From: DASREM01 sp035652095
GTDB lineage: Bacteria > Acidobacteriota > Terriglobia > Terriglobales > Acidobacteriaceae
DNA: 64,000 bases
Direction: 5' to 3'
Assembly: GCA_035652095.1 (NCBI GenBank)
Contig: DASREM010000011.1
Span: 1 to 64,000 of the forward strand
Below are positions 1 through 8,134 of this stretch, one piece after another. Below the pieces are notes generated by a model that made no database searches, was not told where the DNA came from, and saw only the letters and a program-made list of their open reading frames with translations. The translations under genes were made by a program, and so were the position numbers. Every line of letters begins with the position of its first letter. The stretch's first letter is position 1.

Positions 1-93
1 TGGATGGAAGACAACAAGCCCTGGATTGCCAAAGGCCCGTCGGGAATTGCGCTGAGAAGCCTGGTCGAATTCGCCAAGAACTTCGGAAGCTGA
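1..93 (+). CDS. C-terminal end of an unidentified protein (partial)
   Basis: An open frame enters from the left edge and stops at TGA 91-93, giving 30 residues that begin WMEDNKPWIAK and end FAKNFGS. The codon choice is normal for the window. Too little remains to identify the family; the amphipathic end (SLVEFAKNF) would suit a C-terminal helix. The start lies outside the window. Confidence 0.55.
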   Translation, partial: WMEDNKPWIAKGPSGIALRSLVEFAKNFGS

Positions 94-99
94 ACGACC

Positions 100-122
100 G
101 CCACGGATTTGCACGATTTCAC
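100..122. repeat. Single arm of the CCACGGAT-type dispersed repeat
   Basis: The sequence reads GCCACGGATTTGCACGATTT and then CAC. It resembles the left arm of the hairpin at 458-537 (GCCACGGATCTGGGCGAATC and following). It lies in the gap between the partial gene and the next gene. The rest of 94-224 shows nothing else recognisable. Confidence 0.4.
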
Positions 123-224
123 TTGATCCCTGAATTCGTGGAGCTCCGTGGGGCTTCTCCAGCCATCGCATTCAGCTCTGTTCGCATCTCAACTCCGCTC
201 GGGTGAATCCACACGGAGGTGCGG

Positions 225-440
225 ATGAAAGCTTTATTTTTTGTGGGGCTGGTCGTGCTGATCCTGGGGGTCGTGTCGTTCTTCGTACCGTTTCCGAAAA
301 CTGAGAACCACGGGGTCAAAGCCGGAGATCTCAGCATCGGGGTGCAGACCCGCCATGACGAGAAAGTGCCGCCGATAATCAGTGCGGTGATGATCCTCGG
401 CGGCGCAGGCATGATGATTGCCGGCCGCCGCGCCGCGTAA
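225..440 (+). CDS. Small two-helix membrane protein (DUF3185-like)
   Basis: A 71-residue protein. Residues about 3-20 (ALFFVGLVVLILGVVSFF) form one membrane helix and about 50-68 (IISAVMILGGAGMMIAGRR) a second, separated by a charged loop of about 28 residues. The ATG at 225 is preferred over the in-frame GTG at 219 because the ribosome site GGAGG (215-219) overlaps that GTG and lies five bases from the ATG. Length and layout resemble small DUF3185-type membrane proteins, but that is a resemblance only. No function can be assigned. It stands alone, with a hairpin repeat just downstream. Confidence 0.6.
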   Translation: MKALFFVGLVVLILGVVSFFVPFPKTENHGVKAGDLSIGVQTRHDEKVPPIISAVMILGGAGMMIAGRRAA

Positions 441-457
441 TCTTCCAAAAACACGAA

Positions 458-537
458 AGCCACGGATCTGGGCGAATCAACGCGGGACCGATATGAAAAT
501 GAAAATGCCCGCGTCGAATCCGCTCACATCCGTGGCT
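458..537. repeat. Long imperfect hairpin repeat (CCACGGAT family)
   Basis: The left arm at 458-486 (AGCCACGGATCTGGGCGAAT...) pairs with the right arm at 508-537, whose reverse complement reads AGCCACGGATGTGAGCGGAT.... The arms match over about 29 bases with a few mismatches and enclose a 21-base loop. The hairpin lies between two convergent genes, so it may also act in transcript ends. A related single arm is at 100-122. Confidence 0.6.
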
Positions 538-548
538 GGTTGATCCTG

Positions 549-974
549 CTACTTGCTGGCCCTTTGGTACGCCTTCCGCAACTCGGTCACGAACGGTGTC
601 TCGCCCTTCTGCAAGCCCTGGACTCCCATTACCCGCCACAAGTAGGTGCCCGGGATCGCAGGATCATAGACCGCAAGAACGTCTTCGCTCCCGCGAGACT
701 GTACGGCGATCACCATGTCAGCTTCGCTCGGCTTATAGACGATGGTGAAGTGTCCCCACTTCTGGAGCGCGTCCTGCACATTCGCGATCGCCTGGCGATC
801 CTGGTCGAGAATCTCGGGACGGAACTGATCTCCGTCATAGCTGGTGACATAAACAAAACGGGCGTTGATCAGGGTCCTGGGAAAATCAGGACTTTTCGCA
901 GACACACTGGGAGCGGCATACACGGTAGCTGCCGCGAACAATAACAGAGACACAATCCCCCAAAGCTTCTTCAC
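549..974 (-). CDS. Exported protein of unknown function
   Basis: A 141-residue protein. It has a clear signal peptide (VKKLWGIVSLLLFAAATVYA followed by an AxA-type cleavage region) and a small alpha/beta-looking mature domain with the words FVYVTSYDGDQFRPEIL and LQKWGHFTIVYKPSEADMVI. It was read from GTG 974 because GGAGG precedes it by five bases; the in-frame ATG at 986 overlaps that ribosome site. The pattern 'residue DMVI, then an AV.SRG word' is seen in exported acidobacterial proteins of unknown role. It is a single gene, convergent with the small membrane protein gene. No enzyme motif is visible. Confidence 0.65.
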   Translation of the reverse strand: MKKLWGIVSLLLFAAATVYAAPSVSAKSPDFPRTLINARFVYVTSYDGDQFRPEILDQDRQAIANVQDALQKWGHFTIVYKPSEADMVIAVQSRGSEDVLAVYDPAIPGTYLWRVMGVQGLQKGETPFVTELRKAYQRASK

Positions 975-1066
975 AAACACCTCCATCTGTCCGTAAGTGA
1001 TTGGATGAGAGGTATGTAGCTTTGGATGCCAAGAAATTTGCCGTGAATCCGACAGACGTCGCTAGT

Positions 1067-1094
1067 TGTATAGCTTATAGTTATGGATGGACAA
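1067..1094 (-). promoter_or_regulatory. Possible sigma70-type promoter for the 549-974 gene
   Basis: On the minus strand TTGTCC (1089-1094) is followed after 16 bases by TATACA (1067-1072). Each box matches four of six consensus bases. It would give a leader of roughly 85 bases. The remainder of the gap 975-1285 shows no gene, repeat or RNA structure. Confidence 0.3.
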
Positions 1095-1285
1095 AATCGA
1101 ATCAAACCGTGCTGCGAAGGTCGGACCGTTGTCTAGAATGCCTCGCCAGCGCTCTCCAAAGCCGCAGGATCGCGTTTCTCGCCCGGGATGCTGTTCTCGG
1201 GCAGGGCCGAGCATGCAAGCCCCTAAAAACGCCTTATAACGCAAAATATGGAATTCTGTATAACTTCGAGGATTGTACGTACAAT

Positions 1286-3268
1286 TCACATGACGGGAGG
1301 GACCGTGATTCCCATCATGGCAAGCGCCCGTATCAATTCGCGACGCACCACGGCAACCGTTGCCAGCAGGAAAGTTTTTCGAGCCTCGTCGCTTTCGCTG
1401 AGAATGGGATGGCGGTGGTAGAAGTAATTGAACAACTGCGACAGCTGGAATGCATGCTTGGCCAGGTAGGCCGGCTCCGCGGTCGCGACACACTGATCCA
1501 CCACCGTCGAGGTTTTGGAGGCGGCGAGCCATAACTGCCAGATCTCATTGCCGGTCTCGCCATTCAGATATTCCGCCAATTGGTCTTTCCTGATTTTTGC
1601 GGCGTGTTGCTGAAAGTGTTCCGGATCGAAACCACCCTTGCGGAAGATGTTGGTGGCGCGCACCACGGCATACTGAGCGTACGGCCCGGTCTCGCCTTCG
1701 AAGCTGAGCGCCTCTTCAAAATCGAATGCAATCACCGATTGCTTGGTGAACTTGAGCATGAAGTAGCGCAGGGCGCCAATCGCGATCTGGCGCGCGATGG
1801 AAGAGCGATCGTCTTCGCTTAACTCAGGATGTCGCGTGTCCACTTCTTTCTTTGCAGAATCGATCAAGCGATCGATCAGGTCGTCAGCCTTTACGCCGAA
1901 GCCTTTGCGTCCGGACACCTCGATGTAAGGCCGGGCCTTGTCCTCGTCGGAGAGCTGGTAACCGAGCTCAGAGGCGCAGCGGGGAGTGAGCGCAACCATC
2001 TCGTAGGAAAAGTGCGTGTAGTGATCGGCCTGGTCTTCGAAGCCGAGTGCCCGCAAGGCTTCAATGACGGCGTTCTGCGCCTCGGCCTGACGCGCGTCGA
2101 TGACGTTGTAGATTTCGCTGACTCCCCCGAAGTGCGGATGCTCGGGTTCGCCGTCGATGGTGGAGATCCAGCACTCACGATCATCGGGGTAAAGATAAAA
2201 CTCCTTGTATCCGAAATCTTTCCCCAGCAAGCCGAACTTCCAAAGGTGGTAGGCGATGTCCTTGCCGACATAGCCGACTGTGCCGTTGGAGCGGACGATG
2301 ACTTTCTGGTCGTCTTCGGGGATACCCTCCGTGTTCTCCGCGTCGACTGTGATTGAAGGCTTTCCACCCCGCCGCATCACCCAGCAGCCCTTGTTCTTGC
2401 CCTCACGGATGTAGACCAGCACGGCTTTTTGCTTCATCAACTCGAAAGCCGCGTCCCAGAAATGCAGGTGCAGGATTTCACTCTCGCGCGGCAGGAAGTC
2501 GTACTCGATGCCCAGGCGCTCCATGGTTTCAAGATGGCGGCGCAGCACCGCGGTCGAGATCAGCTCGGCTGCCGCGGCGGTCTCGTTCCCGCCTTTTTCG
2601 ATGGCATGCAAGGTCTCAGAGCGCGCCTTGAGATTTTCTTTCTCAACTTCGTACCAGTGCGAAGCGCGCGCGTAAATATCCCAGCAATAGTAGTCGAAGC
2701 GAGGCTGGCGGCTGAGTTCTTCAATCTCGTCGAAAGAATTCTTTTCGAGGTGCAGGAAGCCGACCACGACGTCGGCGACTTGCACGCCGGTGTTGTCGAT
2801 ATAGTTCTGCACATCCACTTCCCTGCCCTGAAAGCGCAGCAGGCGGACGAACGTATCGCCGAGGATCGCGTTGCGCAAATGCCCGACGTGTGCCGCCTTG
2901 TTGGGGTTGATGCTGGAGTGCTCGACCAGAATTTTGCCGGACGGGACTTCCGCAGCAGGAGTTTCATCGTCGATCAGCGCCGCGGCCATTGCTGCCCGGT
3001 CGAGAAAGATGTTCAGGTATCCGGGGCCGGCGACTTTCATCCCGGCCACACCTTCGATAGAACCGATTTCTCCGCGAATCTCCTCAGCGATTTTCAGCGG
3101 GGCCGTGCGCAGCGGCTTGGCGAATGGAAATACCGGAAGCGCGAAGTCTCCCATCTCGACGTTGGGCGGCTGTTCGAGCACGACCTTGGGAAGTGGAGCG
3201 TCGGGATGCCTGCGCTGCAGACACTCACGCACGCGTTGGGCTAAAAGACGTTCCAGGTGGCGATACAA
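1286..3268 (-). CDS. argS: Arginyl-tRNA synthetase
   Basis: A 660-residue cytoplasmic class I synthetase that charges tRNA-Arg with arginine. An N-terminal Add1-like tRNA-binding domain occupies about residues 1-90. The HIGH-type motif is in NPNKAAHVGHLRNAILGD. The second catalytic loop reads EVSGRKGFGVKADDLID, a variant of the usual MSTRKG type. The anticodon-binding C-terminal domain ends with the typical ALAMMGITVPPVM. The start is TTG 3268, preceded by AGAGGG at suitable spacing; no better ATG is near. It is monocistronic, transcribed away from larC. The length is somewhat above the common 550-600 residues because of an inserted segment in the middle. Confidence 0.95.
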   Translation of the reverse strand: MYRHLERLLAQRVRECLQRRHPDAPLPKVVLEQPPNVEMGDFALPVFPFAKPLRTAPLKIAEEIRGEIGSIEGVAGMKVAGPGYLNIFLDRAAMAAALIDDETPAAEVPSGKILVEHSSINPNKAAHVGHLRNAILGDTFVRLLRFQGREVDVQNYIDNTGVQVADVVVGFLHLEKNSFDEIEELSRQPRFDYYCWDIYARASHWYEVEKENLKARSETLHAIEKGGNETAAAAELISTAVLRRHLETMERLGIEYDFLPRESEILHLHFWDAAFELMKQKAVLVYIREGKNKGCWVMRRGGKPSITVDAENTEGIPEDDQKVIVRSNGTVGYVGKDIAYHLWKFGLLGKDFGYKEFYLYPDDRECWISTIDGEPEHPHFGGVSEIYNVIDARQAEAQNAVIEALRALGFEDQADHYTHFSYEMVALTPRCASELGYQLSDEDKARPYIEVSGRKGFGVKADDLIDRLIDSAKKEVDTRHPELSEDDRSSIARQIAIGALRYFMLKFTKQSVIAFDFEEALSFEGETGPYAQYAVVRATNIFRKGGFDPEHFQQHAAKIRKDQLAEYLNGETGNEIWQLWLAASKTSTVVDQCVATAEPAYLAKHAFQLSQLFNYFYHRHPILSESDEARKTFLLATVAVVRRELIRALAMMGITVPPVM

Positions 3269-3382
3269 GATTCCCTCTAAGCTGTTGAAGAAACAAAAAT
3301 TGTAGCAGACGGGTTGCGAGCGCGAGGTTTGACGGAGACGGAACGCTTACCTATCATGATTGTCGGGCCTGCTTTAAAGCTT

Positions 3383-3456
3383 CCACTACAAAGGACACGA
3401 AGGTTCACGAAGGAACTTCGGCCTGGATCCTTCGTGAGACTTGGTGTCCTTTGTGG
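3383..3456. repeat. Hairpin made of two inverted CACAAAGGACAC repeats
   Basis: The left arm (3383-3414) reads CCACTACAAAGGACACGAAG and on to CACGAAGGA. The right arm (3428-3456) is its reverse complement, with a few differences, as ACCACAAAGGACACCAAGTC...CACGAAGGA. The loop is 13 bases. The same word occurs as a tandem pair at 4835-4922 and once at 15981-16014. The hairpin fills the argS-larC divergent gap. Confidence 0.75.
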
Positions 3457-3468
3457 TTTTAAGAATTT

Positions 3469-4845
3469 ATGCGGATTGCTTACCTTGAGTGTTTTTCCGG
3501 CATGAGTGGCGACATGTTTCTCGGTGCGCTGGTCGATGCCGGCGTGTCCCCGGCGCTGCTCGAGGAAACGGTCAGGGCGCTCGATATCGGGGCGCGGCTG
3601 GAGATCTCAAAGGTCAACCGCAGCGGAATTACCGCAACCAAGGTGGATGTATTCGTCGGAGATGAAAAGGAGTTGCCCCGAGAGGAGTTTTGGGCGAAGA
3701 AGCATGCGCATGGGCATGATCATGCGCATCATCACGAGCCGACAGTCAGGAGTCAGGAGTCAGGAGTCGGCACGGCCGCCCCACACAATCATGACCACGA
3801 CCACAATCACATTCATGGCCGCGGTCTGACCGAAATTCGCGAGATCATTCAGAAGGCTGGGATCGGTGAGCGGGCGAAACACACTGCGATCCGGATTTTC
3901 GAAAAACTCGGGGCGGCCGAAGCCAAGATTCACAACACGCCGCTCGAGAAAGTTCATTTTCATGAAGTCGGGGCGGTGGATGCGATGGTCGACATCATCT
4001 GCTCTGCGGTGGGAGCCGAAGCGCTGGACGTAGACGAAATCATCTCGTCGCCGTTAAATGTTGGCAGCGGGACGGTGAAGTGTTCGCACGGCACATTTCC
4101 AGTGCCTGCGCCGGCGACTTTAGAGTTGCTGAAGGGCGCCCCGGTGTACTCGTCCGGATTGGAGTTCGAACTGGTAACGCCGACTGGCGCTGCGATCGTG
4201 AGCACGCTCGCGACGCGCTTCTCGGCATTTCCGGAGATGAAGGTGAGCACGATCGGATACGGCGCCGGCACTCGCGACTTTCCCGGCCACGCGAACGTGG
4301 TGCGCTTGACCATTGGCGAAGCTCAGCCCGCGATGGCGGCCAAGGATTCACAGGAGATCATTAGCGTGCTCGGAGCCAATCTCGACGATTTGAATCCGCA
4401 GGTGTTCGGCTACGTAATGGACCGACTGCTTGAAGAGGGCGCACTCGATGCTTTCGGCGTGCCTGTGCAGATGAAGAAGAACCGTCCCGGGATGCTGCTG
4501 ACGGTGCTGTGCAAGCCGGAGGACGCGGCAAAGCTGACGCAACTGCTCTTTATGGAAACCACAACTCTGGGAGTACGGCGTCGCGATGAACTGCGCCAGG
4601 CACTCTCCCGCAAGTGGGTCAACGTATCCACCGAGTGGGGCGATGTGCGGATGAAGATCGCGAGCATGAATGGGACCGTGACCAACTACGCTCCGGAATA
4701 TGAAGATTGCAGAAAGCTCGCGTCCGAACATCGTGTGCCGTTGAAGAGCGTGATGCAGGCGGCGATGGAAAAGTACTCCACGATGTTGATTGATCATGTT
4801 GAAGAAAAGTTTTCCATTGTGCCGATCCAAAAACAAAAGGCCTGA
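3469..4845 (+). CDS. larC: LarC-type nickel insertion protein (DUF111)
   Basis: A 458-residue member of the LarC family, which inserts nickel into pyridinium-3,5-bisthiocarboxylate mononucleotide to make the NPN cofactor of lactate racemase and relatives. The N-terminus MRIAYLECFSGMSGDMFLGA and the later words KVHFHEVGAVDAMVDI and LGANLDDLNPQVFGYVMDRL are diagnostic. A His-rich, likely metal-handling linker spans about residues 80-123 (HAHGHDHAHHH, then HNHDHDHNHIH). In lactobacilli larC is read through a programmed frameshift; here the frame is continuous. No larA, larB or larE is nearby, so its client enzyme is encoded elsewhere or differs. Its last codons lie within a tandem repeat. Confidence 0.9.
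   Translation: MRIAYLECFSGMSGDMFLGALVDAGVSPALLEETVRALDIGARLEISKVNRSGITATKVDVFVGDEKELPREEFWAKKHAHGHDHAHHHEPTVRSQESGVGTAAPHNHDHDHNHIHGRGLTEIREIIQKAGIGERAKHTAIRIFEKLGAAEAKIHNTPLEKVHFHEVGAVDAMVDIICSAVGAEALDVDEIISSPLNVGSGTVKCSHGTFPVPAPATLELLKGAPVYSSGLEFELVTPTGAAIVSTLATRFSAFPEMKVSTIGYGAGTRDFPGHANVVRLTIGEAQPAMAAKDSQEIISVLGANLDDLNPQVFGYVMDRLLEEGALDAFGVPVQMKKNRPGMLLTVLCKPEDAAKLTQLLFMETTTLGVRRRDELRQALSRKWVNVSTEWGDVRMKIASMNGTVTNYAPEYEDCRKLASEHRVPLKSVMQAAMEKYSTMLIDHVEEKFSIVPIQKQKA
3747..3767 (+). repeat. Three tandem CAGGAGT heptamers inside larC
   Basis: Three exact copies of CAGGAGT sit between the two histidine clusters of larC. Because seven is not a multiple of three, loss or gain of one copy would shift the frame. 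The sequence encodes a VRSQESGVG-like linker unlike the rest of the protein. Confidence 0.7.
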
Positions 4846-4922
4846 CCACAAAGGACACAAAGTTTCACGAAGGACGGGAAAAAGGCCTGACCACAAAGGA
4901 CACAAAGTCTCACGAAGGAAGG
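4835..4922 (+). repeat. Tandem pair of 44-base CACAAAGGACAC repeats overlapping the larC stop
   Basis: Two consecutive units of about 44 bases (4835-4878 and 4879-4922) each contain AAAAGGCCTGACCACAAAGG followed by ACACAAAGTxTCACGAAGGA. The first unit carries the final Lys-Ala-stop of larC, and the second repeats that same segment as non-coding DNA. They occupy most of the larC-metG gap. Confidence 0.8.
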
Positions 4923-4984
4923 CGATTCACAATCGCTGGTAATTGACAGTCTAAAGGGCGTCGGCACTCGCAAGCATAAGAGAA

Positions 4985-7003
4985 ATGAAGTTCTACATCA
5001 CAACTCCCATTTATTACGTAAACGCCCGGCCGCACATTGGGCACACCTATACCACCGTCGCCTGCGACACCATTGCACGGCGCCAACGCATGCTGGGGGC
5101 CGACACGTATTTCCTGACCGGCACCGACGAGCATGGGCAGAAGATTGAGCGCGCGGCACAGGCCGCGGGCAAGACCCCGCAGACATATGCGGACGAGATC
5201 TCGGCCGAGTTCAAGGCCTTGTGGGACAAGATGGGCCTGACCTACGACGACTACATCCGCACCACTTCCGATCGTCACAAGCAAGGAGTGCAGGAACTAT
5301 TCCGTAAGATTCGCGACAACGGCTACATCTACAAAGGGACCTACACCGGGCAGTACTGCGTCTCAGACGAACTTTACGTGGATGCGACAGAACCGGGCGC
5401 GCCTTGTCCGGAGTGCGGGCGTCCGACCGAGACGGTGCATGAAGAGAACTATTTCTTCAAGCTCTCGGCGTTTGCCGACAAGCTGATGCAGCTTTATACC
5501 GCCCAGCCCAACTTCATTCGTCCGGAGACGCGACGAAACGAGGTGATGTCGTTTGTACGCTCGGGCCTGCGCGATCTCTCCATCAGCCGCAGCACGTTTT
5601 CGTGGGGCATTCCGGTGCCTGACGATCCCAGGCACGTGATCTATGTCTGGCTCGATGCTCTGGCGAATTACATCACTGCGCTCGGTTACGGGTCTTCCGA
5701 TACCAAGCTCTATGACAAGTTCTGGCCCGCCGATGTGCAGATGATCGGCAAAGAGATTGTCCGCTTCCACTGCGTGTACTGGCCGGCGTTCCTGATGGCG
5801 GCAGGGCTGCCTTTGCCGAAAGGCATCATGGCGCACGGCTGGCTGTTGTTCGAAGAGAACAAGATGTCGAAGTCGCGGGGAAACATTGTGCGCTCGGAGA
5901 CAATTTTGGATGTGCTGGGCGCGGATGCATTGCGATATTTCCTGCTGCGCGAAATCGTTTTCGGACAGGACGGCTCGTTTTCCTTCGACGCGCTGGTGCA
6001 ACGGTATAACGCTGACCTGGCGAACGGGCTGGGAAACCTCGCCAGCCGTACCCTGACCATGATCACGCGCTACTTCCACGGTGAAGTGCCGTCTCCGTCG
6101 GGTGCGTCGCGCAACCCCGGCGACGATGCTGTCGCGGAGACGGCACGCAGGACGATTTCCGAATTCAACACCCTGTTCGACGACTACCAGTTCTCTCGAG
6201 CGCTGGAATCTGCGTGGGGTTTGGTGTCGGCAGTGGATAAGTACATTGTCGAGAACGAGCCCTGGGCCCTGGGCGAGAAGCAGGATCCCGAGAGCCGCGC
6301 GCGATTGGGAACGGTGTTATACACGAGTGCGGAGGCGTTGCGCATTGTGACCGCGCTGGTGTCTCCAGTGATTCCGCAGGCGGCGGCAAAGATCTGGGCA
6401 CAACTTGGGCTGGGGGACAACACCAAGTTCGCTTTGTCTGACCTGAAGTGGGGACAGCTGAAGCTGGGAACCAGGCTGGGCAAAGTTGAGCCGGTGTTTC
6501 CGCGCGCCGATAAGTCGGCGATTGAAAGGATGCAGAAGATGGAAGAGCAAGGACGCCCCGTAGTATCCGGTGCGACCGAGGCACAACCTGAACAGAGGCC
6601 CGCGCCGGAAGGTCAGATTGCGACGCAGGCCGTGCCTTCGGCAGCGACCCCGAAAGCTCCGGCAGCGGTGCCGGATGGAAAGATCAGCATTGATGATTTC
6701 GCCAAGGTTGAGTTACGGGTGGCCCAGGTGAAAACGGCCGAGCGTGTTCCGAAGGCTGACAAGCTGTTGCGGCTGGAGGTGGATCTGGGGAATGAAGTGC
6801 GCCAGATCGTGGCGGGAATTGCCGAGTCGTACGCGCCGGAGACATTGATTGGGCGGAAAGTTGTGATCGTCGCAAATCTCGCTCCGCGGAAGCTGCGCGG
6901 GTTGGAATCGAACGGGATGATCGTCGCGGCATCGCCTGAGGGTGGCAAGGCAGTGCTGGCCGGGTTCCTGGAAGATGTGGCGGTGGGAACGAGGCTGAAA
7001 TAA
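4985..7003 (+). CDS. metG: Methionyl-tRNA synthetase with C-terminal tRNA-binding domain
   Basis: A 672-residue class I synthetase that charges tRNA-Met, including the initiator. The catalytic domain has the HIGH motif in NARPHIGHTYTTV and KMSKSRGN (about residue 292). A zinc-knuckle insert carries a CPEC word (GAPCPECGRPTE), preceded by YCVSDELYV. After an Ala/Pro-rich linker (about 535-565) comes a Trbp111/EMAP-type OB domain (ISIDDFAKVELRVAQVKTAE ... ANLAPRKLRGLESNGMI) used for tRNA binding and dimerisation. It begins at ATG 4985 just after an AAGAGA ribosome site. It stands alone between two repeat-rich gaps. Confidence 0.95.
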   Translation: MKFYITTPIYYVNARPHIGHTYTTVACDTIARRQRMLGADTYFLTGTDEHGQKIERAAQAAGKTPQTYADEISAEFKALWDKMGLTYDDYIRTTSDRHKQGVQELFRKIRDNGYIYKGTYTGQYCVSDELYVDATEPGAPCPECGRPTETVHEENYFFKLSAFADKLMQLYTAQPNFIRPETRRNEVMSFVRSGLRDLSISRSTFSWGIPVPDDPRHVIYVWLDALANYITALGYGSSDTKLYDKFWPADVQMIGKEIVRFHCVYWPAFLMAAGLPLPKGIMAHGWLLFEENKMSKSRGNIVRSETILDVLGADALRYFLLREIVFGQDGSFSFDALVQRYNADLANGLGNLASRTLTMITRYFHGEVPSPSGASRNPGDDAVAETARRTISEFNTLFDDYQFSRALESAWGLVSAVDKYIVENEPWALGEKQDPESRARLGTVLYTSAEALRIVTALVSPVIPQAAAKIWAQLGLGDNTKFALSDLKWGQLKLGTRLGKVEPVFPRADKSAIERMQKMEEQGRPVVSGATEAQPEQRPAPEGQIATQAVPSAATPKAPAAVPDGKISIDDFAKVELRVAQVKTAERVPKADKLLRLEVDLGNEVRQIVAGIAESYAPETLIGRKVVIVANLAPRKLRGLESNGMIVAASPEGGKAVLAGFLEDVAVGTRLK

Positions 7004-7005
7004 AT

Positions 7006-7037
7006 CGTCGTTGGTCGTTGGTCGTTGGCCGTTGGCC
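7006..7037 (+). repeat. CGTTGGT tandem repeat, left copy
   Basis: The sequence reads CGTCGTTGGTCGTTGGTCGT and continues TGGCCGTTGGCC, a short direct repeat of the heptamer TCGTTGG directly after the metG stop. Its reverse-complement counterpart lies at 7222-7266, so the metG-tatD gap is bracketed by inverted copies. Confidence 0.65.
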
Positions 7038-7061
7038 GGCTAAGGTTCTTGCCGCTGCACG

Positions 7062-7100
7062 CGAGATCCTTCGTCGCGCTGAAGCGCTCCTCAGGATGAC
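7062..7100. repeat. ATCCTTCG...CTCAGGAT hairpin repeat
   Basis: ATCCTTCGTC and TCCTCAGGAT flank a GCGC-TGAA-GCGC core, so the segment can fold. A diverged copy occurs at about 24604-24636 (CTCCTCGTCGCGTTGCTCCT and on to GCATGAC). Confidence 0.4.
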
Positions 7101-7224
7101 GTCATTCACCGGGACGGTTTCATTCAAGAGTATGGCGTCATTCAAGGGGAGAGTTTTATTCGAGTGTGGCGTCACTTGAGTGGATAGCGTCACTCGAGTT
7201 CATCGCGTCACTCAAGTGGCAGGC
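7101..7224 (+). repeat. Degenerate 18-base tandem array (about 7 units)
   Basis: The last three units are GTCACTTGAGTGGATAGC (7171-7188), GTCACTCGAGTTCATCGC (7189-7206) and GTCACTCAAGTGGCAGGC (7207-7224). Upstream, 7101-7170 continues the pattern in a more diverged form (GTCATTCA... four times). Each clear unit has a small palindrome such as ACTCGAGT. No reading frame uses it. Confidence 0.6.
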
Positions 7225-7266
7225 CAATGACCGAAGCCAACAACCAAAGACCAACGACCAAAGACC
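7222..7266 (+). repeat. ACCAACGACCAAAGACC repeat abutting the tatD start
   Basis: This is the inverted counterpart of 7006-7037; its reverse complement contains GGTCTTTGGTCGTTGGTC. It ends on the base before the tatD ATG, so the repeat itself forms the whole translation-initiation region, with no recognisable ribosome site. Confidence 0.6.
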
Positions 7267-8079
7267 ATGTTCGTAGATTCTCATTGTCATCTCGATGGAA
7301 AGCAGTTCGCGAGCGATCGCGAGCAGGTGATTGCTCGCGCGGGAGAGGCTGGGGTTCAGGCTATCGTGGCGATTGGGAACGGTGATGGCCCGGACCATGT
7401 GGACTGCGGAATCCGGCTTGCCGAGAAATACGATTTCATGTACGCCACGCTGGGAATCCATCCGCATGAAGCGTCGCTGGCCAACGATGCGGCGTTCGAG
7501 AAGATGCAGCAGTTGGCCAAAACTCCCAAAGTCATCGCCTGGGGAGAGATCGGCTTGGACTACTTCTATCACCACTCGCCGCGCGATGTGCAGCAGCAGG
7601 TGTTCATCAAGCAAATGGAATTGGCCCGGGCAGCAAAACTGCCGATCGTGATTCACTGCCGGCCTTCGGACAACTCGGACGATGCATGGCAGGACTGCCT
7701 GGGACTGATCGAGCGGCACTGGTCGTCATCGGGCCTTGGAGGAATTCTGCACTGCTTCACGGGAACGTGGGACCATGCGAAGCGCGCGCTCGATATGGGG
7801 TTCATGATCTCGTTTGCCGGGAACATTACGTTTCCCAAGGCACAGCAAATCCGAGATGCTGCAAAAGAAGTGCCGCTCGACCGCATGCTGATTGAGACCG
7901 ATTCGCCGTACCTGGCTCCGGTTCCGTATCGCGGAAAGCGCAATGAGCCTGCGTTTGTGGTCGAAACCGCGCGCCAACTAGGCGAATTGCGAGGAATGAG
8001 CCGAGACGACATCGGCCGTCTGACAACGCAAAACTTTTACCGATTCTTTTCCCTTCACGAAAAGGCCAACTCCATTTAG
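7267..8079 (+). CDS. tatD: TatD family metal-dependent hydrolase
   Basis: A 270-residue TIM-barrel hydrolase of the TatD/YcfH family, generally regarded as a metal-dependent deoxyribonuclease. Metal ligands are visible in order: DSHCHLD at the N-terminus, WGEIGLDYFY (Glu), VIHCRP, ILHCFTG, and the catalytic-side ETDSPYLAP near residue 204. The length is normal. In many bacteria this gene follows metG, as here, though a 263-base repeat-filled gap separates them. The ATG directly follows a dispersed repeat and lacks a clear Shine-Dalgarno sequence. Confidence 0.92.
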   Translation: MFVDSHCHLDGKQFASDREQVIARAGEAGVQAIVAIGNGDGPDHVDCGIRLAEKYDFMYATLGIHPHEASLANDAAFEKMQQLAKTPKVIAWGEIGLDYFYHHSPRDVQQQVFIKQMELARAAKLPIVIHCRPSDNSDDAWQDCLGLIERHWSSSGLGGILHCFTGTWDHAKRALDMGFMISFAGNITFPKAQQIRDAAKEVPLDRMLIETDSPYLAPVPYRGKRNEPAFVVETARQLGELRGMSRDDIGRLTTQNFYRFFSLHEKANSI

Positions 8080-8134
8080 CTTGGTATGTGCATCTTCTGC
8101 CGGGGCGCGCTAATCTATTCAATTGAATTGACAT

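Noticed and set aside
7101..7224. The 18-base array as a CRISPR
   Set aside because: Units are contiguous and degenerate without spacers, and no cas gene is present.
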